From positions 20,368,827 through 20,432,826 of the forward strand of contig JAIVEN010000004.1 of the NCBI GenBank assembly GCA_026686845.1: a stretch of 64,000 nt of DNA. The letters are read 5' to 3'. The notes below the pieces were generated by a model that worked only from the letters and a program-made list of their open reading frames with translations, did no database searches and was not told where the DNA came from. This document shows positions 12,136 through 25,100 of the stretch, piece after piece. Within the stretch, counting starts at the first letter, position 1, and each line of letters begins with the position of its first letter. Position numbers and translations under genes: made by a program. The stretch is from Adenanthera pavonina (lineage: Eukaryota; Streptophyta; Magnoliopsida; Fabales; Fabaceae).

Positions 12136-13819
12136 TGTTGGAGATTGTACCCTAGGCCAATCTTTGTATTATGAACATTTTGTTTCATTATAAATAAAGA
12201 GTTTTTTTTTACATTATTATATCATTTGCATGTTTTCTTTTTACAATAATATCCTTAGATAAATTATTTTATCCTAAATATCCCTAGTCAATCATCTTTG
12301 TAGGAACAATGATGAATTAAGGCTAGTATGATTTTCATTGATAATTATGTATGAAGATACAAATCAAAATCATAAGCTCCTGTTAGAGAATAGGCACTGG
12401 ATTGACCCGTCATGAGATAGCTGCATGGATCAAGTCATAAGCATATCTCATATATAACCATGTCACTAAGCCCTCAGACCTGTGATCACCATGGCTTCTT
12501 ACATGGGGAACACTATACTTTGGCATAGTCAAAAGTCACCTTTAATCGGGAGATCATAAAGGCTATGATCGGGCATAGTGGAACTCATGTGGAGGAAGAT
12601 GAATGGTCAAGATGGAATTTGTCCCTCTAATTAATGGAGAGATATATCTGGGCCCCTCGATGAGTGAGATTGAGAAAATGCATGGCCATGCTCGAATGGA
12701 AGAGTTTCCATTTGTTCTATCAGTCTACTTGGAGATCGAGTAAGTGATGGTCGAGTAAAATGAGGATGACGTTTCCATGCCTCATACTTGACCTATATAT
12801 CATGAGACAAAAGGGATGTGATCGAGTTATATGATAGCTGCATTGGATCACTGATCTCATATGATCTGGGTAGTCATAATGTCTTGCTAGAGGCCACTTG
12901 TGACTTATGGGTCCAATAGAGTTATTAGCTCACTGCCAACATCATATGGGTCTACAGGGTTATATACAAGAGTAGGCCAACTCGAGCTAGAATATCTAGA
13001 TTTATTGAATCTAAAATGTGTCTAGATTCAATGAATTTAATGTTCAATTTAGTGTGATAGAATTATATATATTTGATATATATATATATATATTAAAATT
13101 TGAAATATATATATGTTTGATATATTATATATTTGATATATATTTTGAAATATACATATATTGTTGAAAATAATTCAAATTGATTAGTTTTAAATTTAAT
13201 TCTATATAATAGATTTAAATTTAAACTAATGTCATAATCTAAATTTGATTTAGATTGGATTCTAAATTTGAATTTAAAGTAATAATCTAAATTTGATTTA
13301 TAGAATAAATTAAATCTAGATTTGATTCTCGATATATATTACATAGTTAGTTTAAATTTAATCTATTAGATAGATTTAAATTCAAACTAATATATTTAAT
13401 TAATATTTGATTTAGTTTAAATTATTGATTTAAATTAAATAAATACCGAATCCTATCTATATATTGGTATAGACTAGGATACAGAATAGATAGAATTTGA
13501 ATTACCCTAAAGAGAGAGCGGTCATACACCCAGAGAGAAAAACTGTATGGATGAATAGTGAAGGCATACGAAATTGTAGGGACATCACAATTAGAGGTGC
13601 TAGCACACTGTTCGAGTTGAACTCACCGTTCGTGTGGATACCGGTAGCGGGAGCTAACTAATTACATTAATTCCTGGGATGCAACGAAATGAAAAGAACA
13701 CCAAGGGATGCACCAGTAGTAAATTCTTTTTCTACATCTCAATCTAAACAATATTGACAGATCCATGGGAGGGAATTTCTTACAGTTTTTTCGCTGTGTG
13801 TATAGTGAAATTCCCAATA
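12136..13819 (+). repeat. 5' LTR of element 4
   Basis: Begins TGTTGGAGATT and ends CCCAATA, where the 3' LTR has GCTAACA; the terminal CA is mutated to TA. It matches 18899-20612 along its length. It includes a TA-rich tract (about 13065-13160) and repeated TTTAAATTTA/TAGATTTAAAT stretches to about 13440. Length is 1684 bp. Confidence 0.93.
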
Positions 13820-13820
13820 G

Positions 13821-13833
13821 TGGTACCAGAGCC
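13821..13833 (+). other. Primer binding site of element 4
   Basis: TGGTACCAGAGCC starts one base after the LTR. It matches the initiator-Met complement TGGTATCAGAGCC except for one T-to-C change. Confidence 0.85.
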
Positions 13834-15442
13834 ACGTCAATGATTATTTAAATTGAGTTCTTGAGTATATGATTGCATATATGTGACATGTACGAATTCA
13901 ATTTGTCTAATTCAGTTTTTCAAATCAGTTTTCAATTTGATTGTAAATCTGCCATTCATATATGTGATATATGTTTTTGAAAAATAGTATTTTTGAATTC
14001 GGTTTCTAATGTCACATGTCTATGCGAAATAAGGTTTTTGAAACAATTGTGAATCTATTTAAATGATTTCATTTTCTGTTGATAAATGGCATGATGAAAT
14101 TCATGTGATTTTCATGTGATGCAAATATGTTTCTACATATGTATATGAGAATTTGTTGTTGCAAATATAGGGTGCTCAATTGGTTTTGGAATCTATTTCG
14201 TATATGCATGTATTTAGTTTCCATTTTGTGCGACGTGATTAGATAATCCTATGTAATTCTCATTTGAAAATATGTTTCATATTAGTATGGATTCATTTAT
14301 GTTTTTCATATGGCCGATTCGATTTTCATATGTGATGCGTTCATATATTTGTGAAATATATGTTTTCGTGCATGACGTGATGAAAAATAGCATATGCAAA
14401 ACTATTCTGGCAGATGGATTTTCAATGAGATTGATGAATCCTTGGGGTTTTTCTTAAGCCAGCCACTTATTCAAAAAAGTGGAAATTTAAAAAATTTTTG
14501 TGGGGCTCCGTCCCCTCACCCCATAAGGGGCACTGGCTCTTGACCTCGCCTGCTAACCGGCTAGCAAAACCACCATGGCTATCTAATCGTAGTGCAACAT
14601 AATCTGATTTAATGTTAAAATTGCAAAGTTTATAGCTTTTCATTAGATGAGATGTTTGTTACATGTTATGATTTGTTTGTTTGAATTGGATGGGTATGGT
14701 GCATGATATGACCCTTGGATGAATTTGTGGTTTTAAATACGACTTGCGTGTCGTGCTTCTCTCTATATTCTAGATGTACATTCTCGTCTCACCTCACTCC
14801 TCTCAAATGTTCAATCGAGGTTTCTTTTATAAGTGTTATATTAGAACAATTCTTTCATTGGCTTGGGAGGATATAGGTTAGATGGGCCATGTTATGACAC
14901 GTTTGTTTTATGCTTTATGATGAGATCATATACATGTATAGGATGGCACCACTATATATATGTTCAGGTGATGAATAGATGTATGAATAACAACAATATA
15001 ATAAAATCCCTTGAATTAAATTTTAAGTTTAAATGACACCCATTAATGAACATCTGTCAAGGCTTTGATCACGTAAATGTAGGATCCACCAAAGTAGGAT
15101 GCACTTAGGTTATCTTAATGAGGCAATTTGGGTAATAGTGACACTCATAAAGGTTCATGATGGTATGACTTAATTGAGACTATCAAAATAGTTTTGGGTC
15201 TCAAGGCATTAGATGGGATTAAACATGCCTGGTCATATCATGACAGGATCCCATAAAGATCTAAGAGTTACATGTGATGTAATTGGTAAATAAGTTACCT
15301 ACCTAAATAACTTAATTTTAAGTGTCTTGCCAAAGCGGACTTACAATTTGGTGAAATATGGGTCTTAGCCTGCTAAACTAAATTGAGGATTAACTTCTAG
15401 TAGGAAATTATTAATTTAATTTTGTATATTTTGTTATAGAAA
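13834..15442 (+). other. Untranslated leader of element 4
   Basis: A 1.6-kb leader without a credible gene. It is AT-rich except for a GC-rich block at 14500-14575 that contains CCCCTCACCCCATAAGGGG, able to form a short hairpin. Long leaders are usual in the Angela/BARE group and carry dimerisation and packaging signals; no specific one can be named here. Confidence 0.6.
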
Positions 15443-16217
15443 ATGTCGACAAGTGATTCTGCTAGACTATCATTGTGATCTGTCCTTGAGAAGGACCAAC
15501 TTTCTTGACCTGTTTAGGAGCTTGAGAATTGTTCTCAAGTATGAAAGAAAGTCATATGTCTGAGATAAACACATTCCTGAGGAGCTTGCAGCAAATGCTC
15601 CAAGAGCCTAAAAGGATGCCTATAATAAGCATCTTAATGACTCTGTGGATGTCGGATGCCTGATGTTAGCCACCATGATCCCATAACTTCAGAGAGATAT
15701 GGAACATATGGAGGCTTATGAGATGATTGGGTATCTCAAGGAAATGTTCCAACAACAGGCAAGGCAAGAAATGTTCGAAACTGTGAAAGCCTTACATTCC
15801 TGCAAAATGACTAAGTGTGCATCAGTTAGCTCTCAAGTTTTGAAGATGAAAGGCTACATTGATCACCTTGAAAGGCTCGGATTTCCCATAACCCAAGAGT
15901 TAGCTACAGATTTGATCTTAAACTCACTCCCGAAGAGTTATGACCAGTTTGTCATGAACTACAATATGAACAACATGGAGAAATCAATTTCTAAACTGCA
16001 TGCGATGCTTAAAACTACTGATCAAAACATAAAATAAAAAAAAGAACCTGCAAGGTTTTAATGGTTCAAAAAGTAAAAGGAATGAAAAAGAAAGGCAAGG
16101 GAAAGGGAAAGGGAAAAGGCCCAGAGAACAAGTCCAAGGAGTAAGACAAGCCCAAGCCCAACACCAAACTCAAGCTTGAAGCCAAGAAGGCAAAGCCTGC
16201 CAAGGAAGGACTCTGTT
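15443..16217 (+). pseudogene. gag: gag of element 4, broken
   Basis: Starts at the ATG at 15443 (MSTSDSARLSL), then hits a TGA. A small deletion near 15495-15515 changes frame. The longest open piece, 15699-16037, carries the typical copia Gag core (MKGYIDHLERLGFPITQELA...LILNSLPKSYDQFVMNYNM). A Lys/Gly-rich basic stretch follows (16080-16200). It stops at 'EGLCF', where the zinc knuckle should begin; the rest of the knuckle and all of the protease are missing. Confidence 0.85.
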
Positions 16218-18888
16218 TTGAATCTGACCTACCTATGGCACTGTCGTCTAGGCCACATAAGTGAGAAATGCATTTCAAAGGTCCATCAAGATGGACTTTT
16301 CAATTCATTTGATTTTGAATCATTTGACACTTACTAATCTTGTTTATTAGGAATTATGACAAAGGCACCGTTTACTAGACATAGTGAAAGGGCCATTGGC
16401 TTATTAGGCCTAATACATACAGATGTATGTGGTCCGTTAAGTACAACTGCCAGAAGAGGTCACCTTTACTTTATTACTTGTATAGATGACTTCAGCAGAT
16501 ATGAATATATCTATCTAATGAGACTTAAATCTAAATCTTTTGAAATGTTCAAAACTTTCCAAAATGAGGTACAGAATCAACTTGGCAAATCTATTAAAGC
16601 ACTTTGATCTAATTGAAGTGGTGAATATTTGAGCCAAGAATTTATTGACCATCTTAGAAATTGTGGAATTGTTTCACAATTAACTCTACCAGGAACACCA
16701 CAGTGGAATAGTGTTTCTGAACGGAGGAATTGACCCTTGTTAGATATGGTTCGATCTATAATGAGTCAAACAAATATTCCACCATCCTTTTGGGGTTATG
16801 CATTAGAAACAACTACGTTCATATTAAATTATGTTCCATCTAAGGCAGTTGAAAAGACCCCATATGAGATATGGACTAGAAAGAAACCCAATTTGTCTTT
16901 TCTAAAGATTTAGGGATTCGAGACATATGTTAAGCAACAAGCCTCAGATAAGTTTTCACCTAAATCTATAAAATGCCTTTTTGTGAGGTATCCCAAGGAA
17001 ACTAAGGGATACTACTTCTATAATCCCACTGAGAATAAAATGTTTATTGCTCAGAATGGTATCTTTCTAGAAAAAAGTTTGTCTTTAAAAGAACTGGTGG
17101 GATTAAGATAAATCTCGAAGAAGTTCGAGACCCACAAAATCACATTGAGCCAGAAATGGAAGAACGAGAAGACTCACAACAAGTTGATGAGCCTACATAA
17201 GTAACACAAGGCCCAAGAAGGTTTGATAGAACCAAACATCAGACTCAAAGATATGGATTTCTTTTAACTGATAGTCATGATGTGTTACTCTTGGATCAAG
17301 AAGAGCCAACCACCAGTCAAGAGGCCATAATGGGATCTGACTCTGAAAAATGGCTGCATGCCATGAAGTCTGAGATGCAATCCATGTATGACGATCAGGT
17401 ATGGACCTTGATTGACCCACTTAAAGCTATAAAAACCATTGGGTGTAAATGGGTTTTTAAGAAGAAAATTGACATGGATGGCCAAGTGTATACCTACACA
17501 GCACGATTGGTTGCAAAAGGATTCAAGCGAACTCATGGTATAGACTATAATGAAACCTTTTTGCTAGTCACCATGATTAAGTCAGTCAGGATTCTTCTTG
17601 CCATTACAGCGTACTATGAATATGAGATTTGGTAGATGGACGTCAAAATAACATTCCTTAATGGAAAGCTGCTTGAGGATATGTACATGACATAACCTGA
17701 GGGTTTTGTAGGTCCAGAAGATTCTGTGAAGGTTTGCAAGCTTCAGAGATCCATTTATGTATTAAGGCAAGCATCTCATAGTTGGAATCAACATTTTGAT
17801 GAAGTAGTCAAAGAGTTTGGATTTATCCAAAATGTTGATAAACCTTATGCTTACAAGAAGGTTAGTGGGAGCACAATTGTATTTCTAGTGCTTTATGTTG
17901 ATGACATCCTACTCATTGAGAATGACATTCCTACCTTGCAGAATGTCAAGACTTGGTTAGGAAAGTGTTTCTCAATAAAGGACTTAGGAGAAACCTCCTA
18001 TATTCTAGGTATTAGGATTTATAGGGATAGATCCATGAGGCTAATCGGCTTAAGTCAGTGCACTTAGATAGACAAAGTATTGCATAGGTTTAGTATGCAA
18101 GACTCAAAGAGGGGTTACATACCCATGTCTCATGGCATCAATCTTAGCAAAGCTCAGTGTCCTTGTTCATGAGATGAGCGAGAATACATGAACAAGATTC
18201 CATATGCTTTGGCAATTGGATCAATTATGTATGTCATGTTATGCATTCTACCGAATGTCTCATATGCCTTGAGCATGACTCGTAAATATCAATTAGATCC
18301 TGGTGAGAATCATTGGATTGCTGTCAAGAATATTCTGAAGTTCATAAGAAGGACTAAGGATGTATTCTTGGTGTATGAAGGACTGGAAGAGGAACTAGTT
18401 GTAAATGATTACACAAATGCAACTTTCCAATCTGACAAAGATGATTCTAGATCGCAATCAGGATTCCTATTCTGTTTGAATGGTGGAGTGGTTAGTTGGA
18501 AGAGTTCCAAGCAAAGCACTGTAGCTAATTCTACAATAGAAGCTGAGTACCTAGCAGCATCAGATGCAGTTAAGGAAGCTGTTTGGAATAAGAAGTTCAT
18601 CACTAATTTTGGAGTGGTGCCTACCATCTCAAATATGATAGATCTATTTTGTGACAACAATGGCGCAATAACGTAGGCTAAAGAGCGTAGGTCATATCAA
18701 AGAACCAAACATATACTCAGGTGATATCATCTCATTAGAGAAATCATTGATAGGTTGATATAAAGATATGTAAAATACCAACTGATGACAATGTTGTTGA
18801 TCCTTTTACTAAGCTGCTTGTAGAGAGAAAGCATGAGCATCATGTTAGGTCAATGGGTATTAGATACATCAACAATTGGGCCTAATGC
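16218..18888 (+). pseudogene. pol: pol of element 4 without protease
   Basis: Resumes at the pre-integrase motif LWHCRLGHIS (about 16230). The integrase core follows (HTDVCGPL near 16420, then DDFSRY), but the second acidic motif region is frayed by stops at 16605-16620, and the ERRN motif is followed by a stop near 16730. A frameshift lies near 17080. From 17282 the reverse transcriptase to RNase H part stays in one frame to 18676: KWVFKKK, a degenerate MDVKITFLNG, YVDDILLIEN (about 17900), SGFLFCLNGG and STIEAEYLAA, with stops at about 17634, 17694, 18065, 18170 and 18674. The C-terminus through FTK and NNWA is seen near 18790-18885 with a frame change. Confidence 0.88.
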
Positions 18889-18898
18889 AAGTGGGAGC
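18889..18898 (+). other. Polypurine tract of element 4
   Basis: AAGTGGGAGC lies directly before the 3' LTR. It is the usual plant copia form and would prime plus-strand DNA. Confidence 0.8.
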
Positions 18899-20612
18899 TG
18901 TTGGAGATTGTGCCCTAGACCAATCTTTGTATTATGAACATTGTGTTTCATTATAAAAAAAGAAGATTTCTTTTTTTACATTATTATATTGTTTGCATGT
19001 TTTTCTTTACAATAATATCCTTGGATAAATTATTTTATCCTAAATATCTCAAGTCAATCATCTTTGTAGGAACAATGATGAATTAAGGCTAGTATGATTT
19101 TAATTGATAATTATGTGATAATTATCTATGAAGATATAAATCAAAATTATAAGCTCCTGTTAGAGAATAGGCACTGGATTGACCCATCATGAGATAACTG
19201 TCTAGATCAAGTCATAAGAATATCTCATATATAACCGTGTCACTAAGACCTTAGACCTGAGATCACCATGGCTTCTTACATGGAGAACACCATACTTTGG
19301 CATAGTCAAAAGTCACCTTTAATCAGGAGATCATAAAGGTTATGATCAGGTATAGTGGAACTCATGTGGAGGAAGATGAATGGTTAAGATGGAATTTGTC
19401 CCTTTAATTAATAGAGAAATATATCTAGGCCCCTCGATGAGTGAGATTGAGAAAATGCATGGCCATGCTCAAATGGAAGAGTTTCCATTTGTTCTGTAAG
19501 TCTACTCAGAGATCGAGAAAGTGATGGTCAAGTAAATTGAGGATGACGTTTCCATGCCTCATACTTGACCTATATATCATGAGACAAAAGGGATGTGATC
19601 GGGTTATATGATAGGTTGTATTGGATCACTGATCTCATATGATCTGGGTAGTCACAATGTCTTGCTAGAGGCCACTTATGACTTGTGGGTCTAATAGTAT
19701 TATTAGCACACTGCCAATATCATATGGGCCTATAGGGTCACACACAAGAATGGGCCAACTTGAGCTAGAATTCCAGATTCATTGAATTTAAAATGTATCT
19801 AGATTCAATGAATTTAATGTTTAATTTAGAGTAATAGTATTATATATATTTGATATATATATATATATATTAAAATTTGAAATATATATATGTTTGATAT
19901 ATTATATATTTGATATATATTTTGAAATATATATTGTTCAAAATAATTCAAATTAATTAGTTTTAAATTTAATTCTATATGATAGATTTAAATTTAAACT
20001 AATGTCATAATCTAAATTTGATTTAGATTGGATTCTAAATTTGAATTTAAAGTAATCATCTAAATTTGATTTATATGATAAATTAAATCTAGATTTGATT
20101 TTGGATATATATTAGATAGTTAGTTTAAATTTAATCTATTAGATAGATTTGAATTCAAACTAATCTATTTTATTAATATTTGATTTAGTTTAAATTATTG
20201 ATTTAAATTAAATAAATATCGAATCCTATCTATATATTGATATAGACTAAGATACAGAATAGATAGAATTTGAATTACCCTAAAGAGAGAGCTGTCGTAC
20301 ACCCAGAAAGAAAAACTGTATGGATAAATAGCGAAGGTGTTCAGAATTATATGGACTTGTACGGAATTGCACGGACATGACAACCAGAGGTGCTACCACG
20401 CCGTTCGAGTTAGACTTACCATTCGTGTGGATACCGATAGAGGGAGTTAACTAATCGCGTTAGTTCTTGGGGTCCAACGAAACAAAAAAAACATCAAGGG
20501 ACGCACCAGAGGTAAATTCTTTTTCTACATATCAATCTAAACAATGTTGATGGATCCATGGGAGGGAATTTCTTATAGTTTTTTTGTTGCATGTATAGTG
20601 AAATTGCTAACA
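18899..20612 (+). repeat. 3' LTR of element 4
   Basis: TGTTGGAGATTGTGCCC...TTGCTAACA, 1714 bp. Compared with the 5' LTR it differs mostly by transitions, with small indels such as an 'AATTATGTGATAATTATC' expansion near 19100. Confidence 0.93.
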
Positions 20613-21861
20613 CTAATAAAGTTACTTTTTGTGGTATTTTAACATTTTATGGTTATAGGATTACTCTAAATTTGCATCTTTGTTTTCCTTATTATTCTGT
20701 CCCAAATAGTATCTGTATGGAGTCCTTAAACTGATACATTTCCTTTTTTTGGCTACTTGTGGGGCCCACAAACTTACCCTTTCATTATATGTTACTTTTT
20801 CATGTTCAACACTGATTATTTCTTTATTTTTAATCCATTTATCCCCATGATATATACCATTGGACTCAGCTCATCGGGGGCTTTAATTTGACAGTGATTT
20901 TAAAAATTCTGAAATTGCCCTTGACTTGTGGTAAATTATAATTTTTAAAACTTTCATGTCCTTTTTCATAATTTTTCCTAGGGACTAAATGGGAATAGAA
21001 TTCCCACTTTTAGACACTAAATTGCAAGGTATTTTTCATTTCTTGGGGCAAAATTACCATTTTCTCATTTTTCGATCCAACCTGGAAAAAAGAACATTTT
21101 GCTCTTTTTCGTTTCTTTCTGTCTTTCCATTTTTGCTGTTTCTCTGTACATTTTATGATATCAGCATTTTTCGCTTAGGGCTTAAATGAAATTCCCACAT
21201 TCGATTTCTAATCTGGGAAATGACCATTTTGCCGCTGAGCCAGGTCAAAAACATAATTATCCATTCTTTCGGAAACTTTCTTGTAATTTTACCCAAAGAC
21301 TAATTTTTTATTATTTCTTTTTATACTATTCACATTAACTTTTAAATTGGTCTATCTCTCAATCTAAAACTCCCAACTATGTAATACTCATTCCGTTATG
21401 CTCAGCTCAGGTGGGCTTCCATTCAAGTGGAATATTGTATACCTTCCGAGGTAAGTTCTAGAATTGATTTCTGTTCAAGACCTTATGAGAAAGTAAGTGC
21501 AATTACTCACTTCCTTTCTCATCTCTTGCATTTTATGGCATTTTGTAAGAATAGGAATATTATAGCATTAATCCTTTTTTCATATTGACCTTGTTAAACT
21601 CAATGAATCATACCATCAAGTCTAGCTCGTTGTAAGCTTTGTTTTGGTATAAAATTTCCATAATTGTGAAATTACCCTTGGTTGAGGCAAAAATGTAATA
21701 TTTAAAACCTTCAAGTATTTCTCTATAATCTTCCCTAGGAGTTAAAATGCAAATAATTCTTTTTCCAACAACTAAAATGTAATTTTTCCATTTTAGTTTC
21801 TTGACTTGGAAATTGACCTTTTTGCCCTTTTTCACATCTTTTCTTCTATTTCATTCTTAAC
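20613..21861 (-). repeat. LTR-A, segment 2
   Basis: Continuation of the repeat split by element 4. It is AT-rich with phrases typical of gypsy LTRs ('GGGACTAAAT', 'AAATTGCAAGG', 'AAAATTACCATTTT'). Bases 20890-21090 and 21640-21840 look like imperfect direct copies of one another (GAAATTgCCCTTG...; CTAGGgacTAAAaTG...). No gene is present. It ends at the gypsy target duplication CATAT (21862-21866). Confidence 0.55.
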
Positions 21862-21866
21862 CATAT

Positions 21867-22116
21867 TGGCACAGAAGCTAAAGGAATACTTAAATTGATA
21901 AACTGATTCTATTTTTTTTTTTGGTTCATTCTGAACAGAAGGAGAAAGCCTCCTTTTATACTAATTCCCAGAGACATTAAACAAACAGAAATTTAATGGA
22001 GTTTATGAAGGGAATTATGGAGGGGTAGGGGTTACATAGAATTGAAGAGGGAGTTACATGGAGTGTAAAGGAGTTATGGGAGTTACATGGTGGGTCATTC
22101 ATTCTTGTCCATTCCA
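21867..22116 (-). repeat. 3' LTR of element 5
   Basis: Plus-strand reading TGGCACAGAAGC...ATTCCA, 250 bp. By hand count it differs from the other LTR at about eight or nine bases, plus a 10-bp tandem gain there. The end of the polyprotein (stop at 22095) lies inside this LTR. Confidence 0.94.
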
Positions 22117-25100
22117 TCCTCCTCACGTTGGACAAGACTCATCCTCAAGTCAAACTTGGCATCATCATCGAAGTATGGAGATAGATCAGCAACATTGAAG
22201 GTAGCTGAAATGCCATAGGCACCAGGCAGTTCTACTTTATAAGCATTTTTGTTGATCTTTTGCACAATCTTAAAAGGACCATCAGTTTTAGGAGACAACT
22301 TGGCGTTGGGTTGTTTAGGAAAACGTTCTTTTCTGAGATGTATCCAAACCAAGTCTCCTGGATTAAAGAGCTATTGCTTTCGGTGCTTGTCTCTCTGTGT
22401 CTTGAGTTTGAAATTCTGCATCTGGATTCTTTCACAAACTTGTTCATGCAACTTTTTGATTTCCTTAGCCCTTTGATCTGCATCAGAACTATATTGTTGC
22501 TTATCAAGTGAAGGGGTCAAGTCTAGTGGACTAAGGGGACAAGTGCCGTAAACAACTTCAAACGGACACTTCCCAGTTGCTTGGTTAACAGAATTATTGT
22601 AGGTAAATTCAACTTGAGCAAGAATGAGGTACCATTGCTTCAAATTCTTTCCCACAAAACTTCGAAGAAGATTTCCCAAAACTCTGTTAATAGCTTCAGT
22701 TTGACCGTCCATTTGTGGATGGCTTACGCTGTTAAATTGGAGCTTAGTTCCCATCTTCTTCCATAGCGTTCTCCAAAAGTGGCTAAGGAACTTAACATCA
22801 TGATCAGAGGTAATAGTTTTGGGAATTCCATGGAGACGAACAATCTCTTTGAAGTACAATTCTACAACTTGCACCGCATCATTGGTCTTTTGGCATGGAA
22901 TAAAATGGACCATCTTCGAAAATTGATCCACAACAACCATGATGGAATCTTTTTACCTCTGTGTTCGGGGTAAACCAAGAACAAAATCCATGCTCACATC
23001 TTCCCACAGCACTTCTGGAACCGGCAATGTCATGTATAATCCTGTATTTTGCCCCTTGGTCTTAGCCAAATGACATATTCGACATCGCTGTATATACCGG
23101 TTGACATCTTGTTCAAGCCTTGGCCAATAGAAATTCTCTTTGACTAGATCAATTGTCTTGTCTCTGCCAAAATGACTAGCTAATCCCCTATCATGAGCTT
23201 CCCAAATTATCACCTTCCTCAAAGAACCCTGAGGAATGCATAGGGTTTTAGCTCGAAATAGAAACCCATCATGTCGGTAATACTGGTGGAATGATTGATC
23301 GGCAGTAGCTTCCTATACTCCATGGAAATCAGGGTTATCCTGGTACAGCTCCTTGACAAGTTCAAAAACAATAACTTTGGCCTACATTGTTGTTAGTAAA
23401 ACATGTCAACGGCTAAGAGCATCAGCTACATAATTTAAAATTCCAGCTTTATGCTTCAGGAGGAAGGGATAGGACTGCAAGAGTTCACTCCAACGGGCAT
23501 GTTTGTAGCTGATCTTTTGTTAAGAGTTCAAATACTTTAGGGCTTCATGATCCGAAAAAAGTATGAACTCTTTGTTCAGGAGATAGTAACTCCAATGTTG
23601 CAGAGCTCGAATAATGGCATAGAATTCTTTATCATAAGTAGAATACTTGAGTTTGGTACAATTGAGTTTGTCCCTAAAAAAGACAATGGGATGGCCTTCC
23701 TGGCTTAAGACAGCCCCAATTCCAGTGTTAGAGGTATCACAGCTAACCTCGAACACCTAGTCAAAATTTGGAAGAGCTAAGACTGGAGCTTCAGTCAATC
23801 GCTTCTTTAGTTCCTCAAAACTCCTCCGAGCTTACTCTGCCCACTAAAATTTGTCTCTCTTAGTGCAATCTGTGAGGGGTGCTGCAATAGAGCTAAAATT
23901 ATGAATGAACCTCCTGTAAAAAGAAGCTAATCCGTGGAAGCTTCGAACTTCCTGAAGAGATCTTGGAACTAGCCAACTATTAATGGCTTGAATTTTACTT
24001 GGATCAACTCGAACACCTTCTGTGGTGATGATGTACCCTAAGAAAACAACTTCATTGGTGAGAAAGGTGCACTTCTTTAGGTTGGCAAAAAGCTTTTGGT
24101 CTCGCAGGGCTTGCAAGACTTGCCGTAAGTGATCAAAGTGTTCTTCCTGATTCTTGCTATAAATAAGAATGTCATCAAAGTAAACAACAACAAATTTGCC
24201 AGTAAAGGGTCGTAATACCTGATTCATCAGGTGCATAAATGTGCTAAGGGCATTGGTTAGTCCAAAAGGTATCACATTCCACTCATACAAGCCATCTCTT
24301 GTCTTAAATGTGGTCTTCCATTCGTCTCCTAGCTGAATCCAAATTTGGTGATACTAACTGCGAAGGTCAATTTTGGAAAAGGTAGTGGCACCATGCAACT
24401 GGTCTAACATGTCATCGAGCTGGGGTATCAGAAACCGATACTTGATCGTAATTTTGTTAACAGCTCAGCAATCGATGCACATTCTCCAACTCCCATCTTT
24501 CTTAGGTACTAACATAATAGGTACAACATAAGGGCTAACACTTTCCCGAACCAACCCTTTCTTCAGCAACTCTTCAACTTGTCGCTGGACTTCGGTATGT
24601 TCCTGAGGACTCATCCTATAAGCAGGCTTGTTAGGAATAGCTGCTCCTAGAACAAAATCAATGGCGTACTGTATGTCTCACATGGGTGGCAACCTGGGTG
24701 GTATCTTATCAGCTATCACATCTGGAAACTCAGATAATAAGGGCATAACTCCTGGCGAGGTGGTGTACTCATTGTTTTCCTTAAGTACCAGTATGATACT
24801 CATCATTTGGGCTTCAGATTTCATCACCTTGAACTCTTCCTTGGTCATCAAAGTCACCAATGGTTTAGCTTCTATCAAGGCTTTGCTAAACTCAGTAAGT
24901 GGTAGGGGCACTAGCTTGATCTTAACATCGTATTTAGTGAAAGAGTAGGTGTTTGTACGTCCATCATGCAAAGCATATCGATCATATTGCCACGGTCTCC
25001 CCAAAAGAAAGGGGCATGCATCCATGGGAACAACATCACACAAAATGTCGTCACAATATATATTCCCAATAGAGAAAGTAACAAGGCATTGCTTAGAAAC

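Larger units (their letters stand above)
12136..20612 (+). mobile_element. Angela/BARE-like Ty1/copia retrotransposon, element 4
   Basis: Full-length plus-strand element of 8477 bp: 5' LTR, primer binding site, leader, gag, pol, polypurine tract, 3' LTR. The flanks are CTGAT (12131-12135) and CTAAT (20613-20617), a 5-bp target duplication with one change. The LTR start TGTTGGAGATTGTGCCCTAG resembles the known BARE/Angela LTR start, and the LTR length (about 1.7 kb) also fits; this lineage call is from recall, not a search. Internal coding is degenerate and lacks the protease. It lies inside LTR-A. Confidence 0.92.

Noticed and set aside
11909..12193. 94-codon ORF crossing the left edge of element 4
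   Set aside because: It spans an insertion boundary, so it cannot predate the insertion, and it has no recognisable domain.
13065..13160. TA-rich tracts that could be matrix attachment or origin-like DNA (also 19845-19930, 30430-30510)
   Set aside because: They are part of the Angela-type LTR in all three copies and need no separate explanation.
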